A stretch of DNA of 20,337 nt from UBA6987 sp045616945. Lineage in GTDB: Bacteria; Bacillota; Clostridia; Lachnospirales; Lachnospiraceae. This document shows, piece after piece, positions 6,209 through 15,215 of the stretch (its first letter is position 1; every line of letters starts with the position of its first letter). Both the position numbers and the translations under genes were made by a program. The DNA lies in contig JAZLHR010000057.1 in the NCBI GenBank assembly GCA_045616945.1, forward strand, positions 1 through 20,337. Direction: 5' to 3'. The notes beneath the pieces are model-generated. The model was not told where the DNA came from. It saw only the letters and a program-made list of their open reading frames with translations, and did no database searches.

Positions 6209-8182
6209 TTACCGGATATCGCACTGAACATGGTCTCCCAGCAGATGCTGGGCATAGCCCCGTGCCTGACGGAGCAGATCCGCAGACGGATGCTTCATGA
6301 ACAGCACCTGTCTGTAAATATCCTTCACCTTTGATATCCCGCCTTCCACGGGGCCGATCAGTTCCGCGCCGCTCCCCTCCAGCTTTTCCGCAAGCCGTTT
6401 TTTCAGGAAAGCCGCCATACGGACCGCGTTTTCCTCTGCCGGGTCTGTCAATACGATACTGAGCAGCCCTCCGGCAGGCGGATAATGAAGCAAACGCCGG
6501 AAAGCCATTTCCTCCCGGTAAAAAGCCTCGTAATCCTGCCTTGCCGCCGCAGTGATGGCATAATGATCCGGTATATAGGTCTGGATCACGACCTCGCCGG
6601 GGCGCTGTGCCCGGCCTGCACGTCCGGCCGCCTGCGTGAGCAGGGAAAAAGTTTCCTCCGCAGACCGGAAATCGCCGTCATACAGGCTCATATCCGCCGC
6701 AATGATGCCTACCAGCGTCACTTTGGGGAAATCGTGTCCCTTGACGATCATCTGCGTCCCGACCAGGATATCCGCCTCTTCCTCGCGGAAGGCCGACAGT
6801 ACTCTGCTGTGACCGCCCTTCCCGGCGGTCGTATCGGCGTCCATCCGCAGCACGCGGGCCGCGGGAAATGCCTTCTGGACCAGGGTCTCCACCTTCTGGG
6901 TCCCGGTCCCGAAAGCGGCGATATATGGAGATCCGCAGCCGGGGCACCGATCGGGCGCCTGTACGGAATAACCGCAGTAATGGCACCGCAGATGCCCGCC
7001 GCGGTGCAGCTTCAAGCTGACATCGCAGTGCGGACATTTGAGCGGCTTGCCGCAGGACCGGCAGGACATGAAGCCCGCATAGCCGCGGCGGTTCAAAAAC
7101 AGCACCGCCTGTTCTTTGTTTTCCAGGCGCTGCGTGATCTTTTCCGTGAGCAGACGGCTGAACACGCTCTTGTTGCCTTCCGCCAGTTCCTGCCGCAGAT
7201 CTACGATATGGACGTCCGGCAGTCTGCTGCCGCTGACAGCCCGGCTGCGCATCGCAGCCAGCCGGATCTCTCCCGTTTCGGTACGGGAATAGCTCTCCAA
7301 AGACGGCGTCGCGCTGCCCAGCACCAATCCCGCCCCCCAAAGCGCCGCCAGCTTTTCAGCCACTTCACGGCTTTCGTAGCGCGGAGAGTTATCGCTGTGA
7401 TAAGCTCCGTCGTGTTCCTCGTCTATGATGATGAGGCCCAGGTTCGGGAAAGGAGAAAACAAAGCGGACCGCGGGCCGATCATCAGCCCGATCTCCCCGC
7501 AGGCGGCCCTGCGCACGCTTTCGTATTTTTCGCCGGATGACTGGTGCGAATTGATGACCCCGACACGTTCGCCGAAACGCTCGTAAAAGCGCCGCAGGTT
7601 CTGATAAGTCAGACCGATCTCCGGGATCAGCAGAATACACTGCTTTCCGGCCTGCAGCTGGTGCTCTATGAGCTCCATATAGACTTCCGTCTTGCCGCTT
7701 CCGGTCACGCCGAACAGAAGGCAGGGCCGGTTCCTTGTCCCGAATTCCTCTTCCATGGCTTCCACGGCCTGTTTCTGTTCCGTATTCAGTTCCTTTTTCA
7801 CATATACGCCGGGATCCGGAAGCGGTATGGCCTCCACCCGGCTTTTTCCCTTTTTCACGATCCTGCCGGACAGAAGCACGGTCTGAAGCGCCTGGTTCAT
7901 GGTACAGCCGTACTGCCGGTGCATCCATTCCGCCAGGGCCATCAGTTTATCTTCCAATGCCACGGATTTTGCGGAAAGGCTGAGGATATCCTTTACCTTT
8001 TCGGGCGGCATATCGCAGGTCCCCCGAAGCTCGGTAACAAATCCCGTTTTCCGCTGGGCGCCGAAGGGGATATCCACCTTCTGCCCCGGCTTTATCAGGC
8101 TTTCCAGTTCCGCGGGCACACGGTAAGTAAACGGCCTGTCCAGACCGCCTGCGGAAATATCCACTATGACATCTGCGTACAT
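6209..8182 (-). CDS. priA: Primosomal protein N' (replication-restart helicase PriA)
   Basis: The 657-residue protein has the N-terminal DNA-3'-end-binding domain, then the superfamily 2 helicase core: Walker A GVTGSGKTE (158-166), DEEH box (254-257), GSATPS (289-294) and QAAGRAGR (517-524). Inserted in the core is the zinc module with eight cysteines in four CxxC pairs (374/377, 383/386, 400/403, 413/416), all intact. PriA recognises stalled forks and reloads the replicative helicase. At 657 residues it is shorter than many homologues (typically over 720), mostly because of a compact N-terminal part. Its start overlaps the end of murF by 19 bases; GGAG lies 5 bases before the ATG. Likely translationally coupled to murF. 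Confidence 0.97.
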   Translation of the reverse strand: MYADVIVDISAGGLDRPFTYRVPAELESLIKPGQKVDIPFGAQRKTGFVTELRGTCDMPPEKVKDILSLSAKSVALEDKLMALAEWMHRQYGCTMNQALQTVLLSGRIVKKGKSRVEAIPLPDPGVYVKKELNTEQKQAVEAMEEEFGTRNRPCLLFGVTGSGKTEVYMELIEHQLQAGKQCILLIPEIGLTYQNLRRFYERFGERVGVINSHQSSGEKYESVRRAACGEIGLMIGPRSALFSPFPNLGLIIIDEEHDGAYHSDNSPRYESREVAEKLAALWGAGLVLGSATPSLESYSRTETGEIRLAAMRSRAVSGSRLPDVHIVDLRQELAEGNKSVFSRLLTEKITQRLENKEQAVLFLNRRGYAGFMSCRSCGKPLKCPHCDVSLKLHRGGHLRCHYCGYSVQAPDRCPGCGSPYIAAFGTGTQKVETLVQKAFPAARVLRMDADTTAGKGGHSRVLSAFREEEADILVGTQMIVKGHDFPKVTLVGIIAADMSLYDGDFRSAEETFSLLTQAAGRAGRAQRPGEVVIQTYIPDHYAITAAARQDYEAFYREEMAFRRLLHYPPAGGLLSIVLTDPAEENAVRMAAFLKKRLAEKLEGSGAELIGPVEGGISKVKDIYRQVLFMKHPSADLLRQARGYAQHLLGDHVQCDIR

Positions 8183-9549
8183 AACGACTCCACAGCTTTA
8201 TCCAGCCCGAAGCTGTTGCTGCCCTTTATCAGCACCGCGTCCCCGGGCTGCAGATTGTCCCGCAGCAGCCGGACGGCATCCTCCCGGCTTTCCGCCCGAA
8301 GCACCTTTTTTCCGGCCTGCAGCAATTCCTGTTCCGTCTCGCGGGTCGCGTCGCCCAGCAGTACATACAATGCCACCGGCAGGGACGCGGCCTCACGGCC
8401 GATCTCCCGATGCGCCTCTGCGGTCTGCGCGCCCAGTTCCTTCATATCCGCCAGAAAAGCCGCCCGCTTCCCCGTGATTTTTTCCGCACACAGAGTCTGC
8501 AGTGCCGCTCTTACGGAATCCGGGCTGGCATTGTAGCAATCGTCCAGGATCTTCACATTTCCGGCAAGCTTCCATTCGCCGCGATGGGCAAAGCAGCGAA
8601 AACCGCGCAGTGCCGCGGCTGCCTGTTCCGGATCCACGCCGGTGACCGCCGCAGCGGCGATCGCCGCCAGCGCATTATAGATATGATGCCGCCCCGTGAC
8701 AGGCAGAATACATTCAAATTCCAGAGGGGAAAGCTGCCCGTTCCCGCGCAGACGGACCGTAAAGCGCTGCCCGCATCCATCCTCCCGGACGCAGCCGGCC
8801 TGAACATCTGCTTCCGGGCCAAAACCGAAAAACAGCTTCCGTGCATCCGCCCCGGCAGTACGCAGCAGCGCATCGTCTCCGTTCAGGATCACGGTGCCCT
8901 CCGTCCCCAGATAATCCGCAATATGCATTTTCTCCCGGGCGATATTTTCACGGCTGCCCAGATACTCCAGATGAGAGATGCCGATATTCGTTACAACGGC
9001 AGCCATCGGCCGCGCGATCCCCGCCAGACACTGCATCTCGCCGGGCATGCTGATGCCCATTTCAAGGACAGCACGTTCCGCCTGCGCGTCCATATGGCAA
9101 AGCGTCACGGGGACGCCCAGCTGACTGTTCAGATTTTTTTCGGTGCCGGTCACGGTCCCGCCGGCGGAAAGTGCCAGCTTCACCATTTCCCGGGTGGATG
9201 TTTTCCCGACACTGCCCGTGATCCCCACGACCGTGCCGCGGTAGCGGTCTCTCATATAGCTGCCGAGCCGCTGCAGTGCCGCTCTGGTACGGTCCGCCGC
9301 AATGACGCAGGCGCCCGCCGGAAGCCCCTCCGGCAGTCCTTCCTCGGTCAAAGAGGCAGCCGCCCCGGCCGCAAAAGCCCCGGCCATATAGCGGTGGCCG
9401 TCGTTTTTTTCGCCCCGGATCGGCACAAAAAGATCTGCCCCCTGCATGGTACGCGAATCCAGTGCCACGTGTTCCAGCACCGTTCCGGGATCTCCCTGCA
9501 GGAGCGTTCCGCCGACCGCGGCGGCTATTTCACCGGCAGTCAGCTTCAT
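8164..9549 (-). CDS. murF: UDP-MurNAc-tripeptide--D-alanyl-D-alanine ligase
   Basis: The 461-residue Mur ligase has the family P-loop GITGSVGKTSTREMV (109-123), the tether ISHLEYLGSRENIAREK, and the C-terminal motif ILDDCYNASPDSV typical of MurF. It adds D-Ala-D-Ala to the UDP-MurNAc-tripeptide in the cytoplasm, the last step before lipid I formation. Its ATG overlaps the murE stop as ATGA, and GGAGG lies 10 bases upstream. MurE makes its substrate, so the overlap couples consecutive steps. Confidence 0.97.
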   Translation of the reverse strand: MKLTAGEIAAAVGGTLLQGDPGTVLEHVALDSRTMQGADLFVPIRGEKNDGHRYMAGAFAAGAAASLTEEGLPEGLPAGACVIAADRTRAALQRLGSYMRDRYRGTVVGITGSVGKTSTREMVKLALSAGGTVTGTEKNLNSQLGVPVTLCHMDAQAERAVLEMGISMPGEMQCLAGIARPMAAVVTNIGISHLEYLGSRENIAREKMHIADYLGTEGTVILNGDDALLRTAGADARKLFFGFGPEADVQAGCVREDGCGQRFTVRLRGNGQLSPLEFECILPVTGRHHIYNALAAIAAAAVTGVDPEQAAAALRGFRCFAHRGEWKLAGNVKILDDCYNASPDSVRAALQTLCAEKITGKRAAFLADMKELGAQTAEAHREIGREAASLPVALYVLLGDATRETEQELLQAGKKVLRAESREDAVRLLRDNLQPGDAVLIKGSNSFGLDKAVESLCTQMS

Positions 9550-11057
9550 TTCCGTTCATCCTCCGCCAGATAACCGAATTCCCTCAGAGCCTTTATGATT
9601 TCTTCTCTGTCCAGGAAATGCGTACGGACACCGTTCACCTCCTGGTAATCCTCGTGTCCCTTGCCGATCACCGCGATCATATCACCGCTGCAGGCATGCT
9701 CTACGGCATAGCGTATCGCCTCCCGCCGGTCGGGGACATCCACGGATCTCCCGCCGGTCTTATCCAGGGTCGTATGGATATCACGGATGATATCTTCCAC
9801 CTTTTCATAACGCGAATTATCTGCCGTGACGATGCAGAGATCCGCCTTTTTCCCGCAGGCCTCGCCCATTTCGTAGCGGCGGTCCTTGGAACGGTTGCCG
9901 CCGCAGCCGAATACGACCACCAGCCGCTTCGGGCCGTAGGCACGAAGCGTATCCAGCAGCAATTTGGCAGCGATCCCGTTGTGGGCATAATCCACAAGGA
10001 TGCTGAATTTTTCTCCGCTGTAAACGGATTCCATCCGCCCGTTGACCCGGACGCTGCGCAGCCCCGCATCAATAGCCTGCGCGGAAATGCCCATTTCCGC
10101 CGCCAAAGCCGCCGCGGAAAGAGCGTTATATACATTGAAATAACCGGGGATCGCTACGGAGAAGCCGAAAGATGCCTTCCCGGCGATCTCCGCGTGCGTT
10201 CCCAGAAAGCCGCCTTCCTGAATGTAGTCCACGGACTGCAGCCCATAATCTGCCCCCTCTTTTCCGAAGGTCACGCAGCGGCAGGTGCATCCGGCGGAAA
10301 CAGCCTCGAAATGCGGGTCGTCCCTATTGAAAATGCCCGTACGGCAGCTGCGGAACAGCATTGCCTTGGAACGCAGATAATCTTCAAAATCCGGATGTTC
10401 AAATTCTCCGATATGATCCTGCGAAAGGTTTGTGAAGACTCCGTAATCGTACAGGACGCCTCCTACGCGGTGCAGCTTCAGGCCCTGCGAGGACACCTCC
10501 ATCACCAGCACATCACAGCCGGCGGCCAGCATCTGCGCCGCATACTCCTGTATTTCATAGGATTCCGGCGTGGTATTGCGGGTCGGCTGATATACATCCC
10601 CGTAAAAAACGCCGTTCGTGCCAATCAGCCCCACCTTATGGCCGGCTGCCTGCAGCACGGAAACCATCATATGCGTCGAGGTGGTTTTCCCCTTGGTGCC
10701 CGTCACGCCGACGGTGATCATTTTTTTCATAGGATGACCGAACCAGGCCGCCGAAAGCAGAGCCAGCGCCAGGCGGGAATCCTGTGCCTGCAGCACCGTC
10801 ACGGAATACTGCGTCAAGGCTTCCCGGACTTCTTCGGGGAGCTGTTCCGGCGCTTTTTCCACCACGACAGCCGCCGTGCCTGCCTCTGCTGCCTGCTTCA
10901 GATAACTGTGCCCGTTGCTGCGGGCTCCGACGATGCAGACGAACAGGGCTCCCGGCCCTGCCTTACGGGAATCATATACCAGACTGCCGATCTCCTGCTG
11001 CAGAGACCCCTGCAGCAGACTCAGCCCGCATTTTTCGATCAATTCAGAAAGAAGCAT
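9546..11057 (-). CDS. murE: UDP-MurNAc-tripeptide synthetase
   Basis: The 503-residue protein starts MLLSELIEKCGLSLLQG. Mur-ligase signatures are P-loop VTGTKGKTTST (118-128), NTTPES (161-166), the lysine expected to be carbamylated in YLRSKAMLF (Lys231), DYAHNG (356-361) and GKGHEDYQ (465-472). The specificity motif reads DNSR (413-416) instead of DNPR. Arg416 and Glu469 are kept, which favours meso-diaminopimelate over lysine as the added amino acid. I chose ATG 11057 because GGAGGGG lies just upstream; the frame stays open further but encodes an Arg-rich sequence inside ftsK. It overlaps the ftsK end by 14 bases and the murF start by 4. Confidence 0.96.
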   Translation of the reverse strand: MLLSELIEKCGLSLLQGSLQQEIGSLVYDSRKAGPGALFVCIVGARSNGHSYLKQAAEAGTAAVVVEKAPEQLPEEVREALTQYSVTVLQAQDSRLALALLSAAWFGHPMKKMITVGVTGTKGKTTSTHMMVSVLQAAGHKVGLIGTNGVFYGDVYQPTRNTTPESYEIQEYAAQMLAAGCDVLVMEVSSQGLKLHRVGGVLYDYGVFTNLSQDHIGEFEHPDFEDYLRSKAMLFRSCRTGIFNRDDPHFEAVSAGCTCRCVTFGKEGADYGLQSVDYIQEGGFLGTHAEIAGKASFGFSVAIPGYFNVYNALSAAALAAEMGISAQAIDAGLRSVRVNGRMESVYSGEKFSILVDYAHNGIAAKLLLDTLRAYGPKRLVVVFGCGGNRSKDRRYEMGEACGKKADLCIVTADNSRYEKVEDIIRDIHTTLDKTGGRSVDVPDRREAIRYAVEHACSGDMIAVIGKGHEDYQEVNGVRTHFLDREEIIKALREFGYLAEDERK

Positions 11058-14000
11058 ACCGCCCCTCCGTTTTTTCACATACGGTCTTCTGATCGTAGCC
11101 GTTCTCACGCTTCCAATCCTCCAGCTGGCTCTTGTCCAGGAGGATCTGTCTCGCCTTGGTACCGTCTTCCTTGCCGACGATGCCGGCATCCGCCAGCTGA
11201 TCCATCAGACGCGCCGCCCGGTTGAAGCCGATGCGGAACACGCGCTGCAGATTGCCGATGGAAGCCTTTTCACTGTCGATGATATACTCCGCGGCCTTCA
11301 TGAAAAATTCATCGCGGCCATCATCCCCCGGGCTCCGCTCTTCGGAACCGCCCCAGGCAGGTCGCTTCTCGATCTGCTCCGCAACGGACTTCGGCACCTG
11401 CTGCCGCCAGAACTCCGTCACCGCGGCGACCTCCTCATCCGATACGAAGGTGCCCTGTACGCGCACAGGCTTCGGATAACCGGTCGGATAAAAGAGCATA
11501 TCGCCCTTTCCGAGCAGCTTCTCCGCGCCGTTGATATCGATGATCGTACGGGAATCCACGCCCGAGGAAACCGCAAAAGCGATACGGGACTGGACATTTG
11601 CCTTGATCAGACCCGTGATGACATTGACGGAAGGACGCTGGGTAGCCAAAACCAGATGGATGCCTGCGGCACGGGCCAGCTGGGTCAGGCGGCATACGGA
11701 CTGTTCCACGTCGCTGGCCGCCACCATCATCAGGTCCGCAAACTCGTCTACGATAATCACGATCTGCGGCATCGGCTCCAGGCCGGGATACTCGTCCGGG
11801 TTTTCCCGCAGCTTCTGGTTATAGCCCTTGAGATCACGCACATTCAGCTCCGCAAAACGCTTGTAGCGGTCCGTCATTTCCTTTACGGCACCGTGCAGGG
11901 CCTCGGCCGCCAGCTTCGGATCGGTCACCACCGGGATGCGCAGGTGCGGGATCCCGTTGTATATGCCCAGCTCCACGACCTTCGGATCGATCATGATGAG
12001 CTGCACCTCATCCGGCTTTGCCTTGTACAGGATGCTCATGAGAATGGTATTGATACAAACGGATTTGCCGGAGCCGGTCGCGCCGGCGATCAGAAGATGC
12101 GGCATCTTGGCCAGGTCCGCCAGCACCAGCTTGCCGGCAATATCCTGCCCGACCGTAAATACGATCTTGGAGCTGTGTTTCCGGAAATCTTCGGATTCGA
12201 TCAGTTCACGGATCCGGACCGTCTGGTTTTCGCGGTTGGGCACCTCGATCCCCACGGCGGATTTCCCGGGGATGGGCGCTTCGATACGGATATCCGTGGC
12301 GGCCAGGCGCATCTTGATATCATCCGTCAGCGCAACGATACGGCTGACCTTTACGCCCTGTTCGGGGCGCATTTCAAAGCGGGTAACGGAAGGCCCGCAG
12401 CTGATATCCGTGACCGTGACCTCCACGCCGAAATTCGCCAGCGTCTGCTCCAGAAGCTCCGCGGTCCTGCGCAGTTCCTCGTCCTCGACGCCGGTCACTC
12501 GCTTGCCCTGCGTGAGCATGCCGGTCGGCGGCAGCCGGTATTCCACATGCACCGGTTCCACAGCTTCCAGCGGTGCCTGTGCATCGGCAGATACATAGGT
12601 CTTTTCCCGCGCCGCTTTCTGCCCGGTTACTGCTTCATTCTGTCCCGCGCTGCTCACGGAAGGACTGCAGAACGACTTTCCGGACACCGCTGCCCGGGAA
12701 TTTTCTCTTTTTTCCGCCCAGATAGAGGCGCCCACGGGCTCTCCGCCCAGGATGCCGCTGGCAGTCACGCCGCGGCTTTCCTCCCGGCCGAAACCGGACG
12801 GCACCTCCGGCATCTCCGGCTGACCGATTATATCCGCGGGCACAGCTTCCGTTTCTTCGGGTTCGGGGATATCCGCCTCATACGCCCGGATCTCCGGCAG
12901 CTCCGCAGGCTGCGGCTGTACTTCCGCCGCCGGTTCTTCGACGGCACGGCTCAGTTCCTCAAACAAAGCCTGCTCTTCCCGGTCGGCAAAGTCCGATGCG
13001 CCACGGGGATCTTCCCAGGCTTTATGTACGCGGCGGACGGGCGCCGGTTCTCTGCCGGCTGAGGAATCCCGCCCGCTCCGGTAAATATTCACACTGCTGA
13101 CGGTCGGCGCTTCCGGCACATTGACGCTCGCAGCGCTCTGATCACCGTCCAGCGCGGAAAGTTCCGCCAGGGTCCTTTCTTCCTTCTGGACCGCCCGGCG
13201 ATTTTCCTCCTCGGCACGGCGCATCAGTGTCCCGATAGGCGTCCCCTGCAGTTCCTTCGGCAGGGAAGCGATATCGAGATTTTCCCAATCGATCTTATCT
13301 CCCCGACGGGGCGCTTCTTCATATGCTTCCGTCAGCGGCTCCGCAGCCCTCTGATCGCTTTCGAAGCTGCCGCTGCCGATCCGGCGAACGGACTCCTTGG
13401 CGGCCTCGATCTCCGCCGCAGCCCTTTCCTTTTCATCCTGCAGGAGCTTTTCCTTTTCCCGCTCCGCCTGCAGCATCTCCTCGCGCTTTCTGCGGATGAT
13501 CTCGCGCCCGGATTCTTTTTTCTTCTCATCGGACTTCAGAGGCTCCGACGGCTTCAGAGCCGCGCCGGAGGCGGAAACGCTGCGCAGATCATAGTCCGGT
13601 GTTCCCTGCCGTCTGGCTTCTTCCTCGGCCGTTCTGATCGCCGCCTGTCTGGCCAGCTCTTCCCGGGCTTTTTCCTCCCGAGCCGCAGATTCCTCCTGCA
13701 TGCGGAGGCGTTCCTCTTTTTCCTTTTCCCGTTTCTGCCGCTCCTGTTCCAGCTGCAGCGCCCGGACCGCCTTATATTCACGGTTTTCCTGCCTTACGGA
13801 CTGCCAGGTGTCCCTACCCTTCCTCGCAAGCATCGCCAAAAAGGCCTTGCCGGTAAGAAGTGCCGCGCAGGCCAGCAGCAGGGCGATCAGCACGATGACC
13901 GTCCCGGCTTTTCCCAGCCCCTTCCACAGCAGGCAGATCCACATTCCGCCCAGCAGGCCGCCGTTCACGCCTTCACTGCCGGCCGCGTAATAATCCTTCC

Positions 14001-14505
14001 ACGCCTGCAGCGGCGCTTCCGTTTTTCCGGGGACGGCAAAAAAGCCGCACAGCACGGAAAGCAGTATCAGGCCGACCAGCATTTTCCCCAGCGTATGTGC
14101 CGGATATTTGCGGAAATTGACCAGGCAGAAGCCTGCGGCGAATAAGAGACAGAAGGGGAAGATCCAGGCAAGCGTCCCGCACAGACCGCGCTGCAGCGAC
14201 GCCAGCGCCTCGCCAAAGCTGCCGATGATCCCGAACAGGCTCAGGAACATCAGGACCGCTATGGTGATCGCCACGACCAGGACCAGTTCTTTATTGACCG
14301 CGGAATCCTGTTTTTTAGTCTTCTTCTGCGCGGAAGCAGTGCTGCGGCTCCCTGTACGCTTCCCGGAAGACGCAGTCCTTGCGGCAGTGCTCTTTTTGGC
14401 GGCAGTACTGCTCACCGCAGTACGCTTTCCCGCAGAGGTGTTCCCGGATGTTTTTCCTGTATGATCAGTGCGCGCGGATGCGCTTCGTTTTACTGTTGCA
14501 GCCAA
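11044..14505 (-). CDS. ftsK: DNA translocase FtsK/SpoIIIE
   Basis: The product is 1153 residues. The order is: basic Ser/Thr/Lys-rich start; four membrane helices in roughly residues 70-215; a long charged, coiled-coil-prone linker (about 230-650, rich in Arg/Glu/Lys); the alpha/beta motor with Walker A AGATGSGKSVCINT (near 805-818) and Walker B IVIIVDEFADLMM (near 915-927); and the C-terminal gamma winged helix containing FRIGFNRAARLMDQLADAGIVG, which reads chromosome polarity sequences. It pumps DNA through the septum and links segregation to division. The start is a TTG: GGAGG (14515-14519) abuts the TTG at 14514 but lies 9 bases from the TTG at 14505, which I choose. First gene of ftsK-murE-murF-priA. 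Confidence 0.96.
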   Translation of the reverse strand: MAATVKRSASARTDHTGKTSGNTSAGKRTAVSSTAAKKSTAARTASSGKRTGSRSTASAQKKTKKQDSAVNKELVLVVAITIAVLMFLSLFGIIGSFGEALASLQRGLCGTLAWIFPFCLLFAAGFCLVNFRKYPAHTLGKMLVGLILLSVLCGFFAVPGKTEAPLQAWKDYYAAGSEGVNGGLLGGMWICLLWKGLGKAGTVIVLIALLLACAALLTGKAFLAMLARKGRDTWQSVRQENREYKAVRALQLEQERQKREKEKEERLRMQEESAAREEKAREELARQAAIRTAEEEARRQGTPDYDLRSVSASGAALKPSEPLKSDEKKKESGREIIRRKREEMLQAEREKEKLLQDEKERAAAEIEAAKESVRRIGSGSFESDQRAAEPLTEAYEEAPRRGDKIDWENLDIASLPKELQGTPIGTLMRRAEEENRRAVQKEERTLAELSALDGDQSAASVNVPEAPTVSSVNIYRSGRDSSAGREPAPVRRVHKAWEDPRGASDFADREEQALFEELSRAVEEPAAEVQPQPAELPEIRAYEADIPEPEETEAVPADIIGQPEMPEVPSGFGREESRGVTASGILGGEPVGASIWAEKRENSRAAVSGKSFCSPSVSSAGQNEAVTGQKAAREKTYVSADAQAPLEAVEPVHVEYRLPPTGMLTQGKRVTGVEDEELRRTAELLEQTLANFGVEVTVTDISCGPSVTRFEMRPEQGVKVSRIVALTDDIKMRLAATDIRIEAPIPGKSAVGIEVPNRENQTVRIRELIESEDFRKHSSKIVFTVGQDIAGKLVLADLAKMPHLLIAGATGSGKSVCINTILMSILYKAKPDEVQLIMIDPKVVELGIYNGIPHLRIPVVTDPKLAAEALHGAVKEMTDRYKRFAELNVRDLKGYNQKLRENPDEYPGLEPMPQIVIIVDEFADLMMVAASDVEQSVCRLTQLARAAGIHLVLATQRPSVNVITGLIKANVQSRIAFAVSSGVDSRTIIDINGAEKLLGKGDMLFYPTGYPKPVRVQGTFVSDEEVAAVTEFWRQQVPKSVAEQIEKRPAWGGSEERSPGDDGRDEFFMKAAEYIIDSEKASIGNLQRVFRIGFNRAARLMDQLADAGIVGKEDGTKARQILLDKSQLEDWKRENGYDQKTVCEKTEGRYASF

Positions 14506-14540
14506 AGCAGACAACCTCCGAATTGCAAAAATACGATTCT

Positions 14541-14569
14541 ATTATACATCACGCCCATTGAAAATGCAA
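14541..14569 (-). promoter_or_regulatory. Promoter of ftsK-murE-murF-priA
   Basis: A perfect TATAAT (14541-14546) is preceded by a 17-base spacer and TTGCAT (14564-14569) on the minus strand. It stands back to back with the promoter of the sigma-factor gene. Confidence 0.7.
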
Positions 14570-14604
14570 AATAAAATGCACCGGAAGGCCCCCTCCGTTT
14601 CCGC

Positions 14605-14633
14605 TTGCAAAAGGTTTGCCGTTTTGATAAAAT
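14605..14633 (+). promoter_or_regulatory. Promoter of the ECF sigma operon
   Basis: TTGCAA (14605-14610), 17 bases, TAAAAT (14628-14633) resembles a housekeeping sigma-A promoter. This leaves a leader of about 115 bases before the start codon. I found no convincing ECF-type (AAC...CGTC) promoter that would show self-activation. Confidence 0.65.
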
Positions 14634-14670
14634 CGGCGCAAAGCAGTTTCAGAAAGTCACGAATAATAAT

Positions 14671-14704
14671 ATGCCCCGTCCTGTTCCGCATGTATTATTC
14701 ATGC
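14671..14704. promoter_or_regulatory. Nested inverted repeats in the sigma-operon leader
   Basis: GAATAATA (14671-14678) and TATTATTC (14693-14700) are perfect 8-bp arms 14 bases apart. GCATG (14688-14692) and CATGC (14700-14704) form a second dyad overlapping the right arm. They could be an operator or alternative mRNA hairpins. Function unknown. Confidence 0.35.
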
Positions 14705-14756
14705 CCGCAACATTTTCCCGTTCTGTTTTGTACTGTATGTGAAAGGGGATTCATTC

Positions 14757-15215
14757 ATGCATAGCGCAGAAGACATTGTCCGCCTATACGGAGATATGCT
14801 TTACCGCGCAGCCCTGTCGCTGGTCTGGTGTCCCGAGGACGCCGAAGACATGGTGCAGGACTGCCTGGTGAAGTGGCTGACTGCGCGCCCGGAGTTCGAC
14901 TCCGATGAGCACGAGAAAGCCTGGCTGCTGCGTGTCGTCATGAATCTCTCCAAAAATCTGCTTGCCTCTGCCGCCCACAGGACCCGTGCGGACCTGCTGG
15001 ACATCTACCCCGCAGAGGAGCCTGAGGAAGCCTGGCTGCTGGAAGAGGTCGCCAAACTGCCCGAAGGAGAACGGAGCGCGGTCCATCTTTTCTATTATGA
15101 AGGCTATAAGACCGCCGAGATCGCCTCGATCCTCGGAAAAAAGGAAAGCACTGTCCGGTCATGGCTGCACCGGGCCAGAAAAAAGCTGAAAAAGCAGCTG
15201 GAGGAACAGGAATGA
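14757..15215 (+). CDS. ECF-type RNA polymerase sigma factor
   Basis: The 152-residue protein has only regions 2 and 4, as in the extracytoplasmic-function class. Region 2 is near residues 8-75 (YGDMLYRAALSLVWCPEDAED, quoted in part as DAEDMVQDCLVKWL; then KAWLLRVVMNLSKN). Region 4 is near 100-148 (LPEGERSAVHLFYYEGYKTAEIASILG, quoted in part as YKTAEIASILGKKESTVRSW, the helix-turn-helix for the -35 element). I chose ATG 14757 with AAAGGGG 8 bases upstream; a GTG six codons earlier has no such site. Its stop overlaps the start of the next gene as ATGA, the usual arrangement for a sigma factor and its membrane regulator. Target promoters are unknown. Confidence 0.92.
   Translation: MHSAEDIVRLYGDMLYRAALSLVWCPEDAEDMVQDCLVKWLTARPEFDSDEHEKAWLLRVVMNLSKNLLASAAHRTRADLLDIYPAEEPEEAWLLEEVAKLPEGERSAVHLFYYEGYKTAEIASILGKKESTVRSWLHRARKKLKKQLEEQE

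Noticed and set aside
11058..11189. 44-codon N-terminal extension of murE
   Set aside because: It is Arg-rich, overlaps the ftsK gamma domain coding sequence and lacks homology features; GGAGGGG supports ATG 11057.
9462..13062. Two long plus-strand frames of 587 and 715 codons
   Set aside because: They are antisense to murE, murF and ftsK, whose motifs are complete; the translations show no family features.
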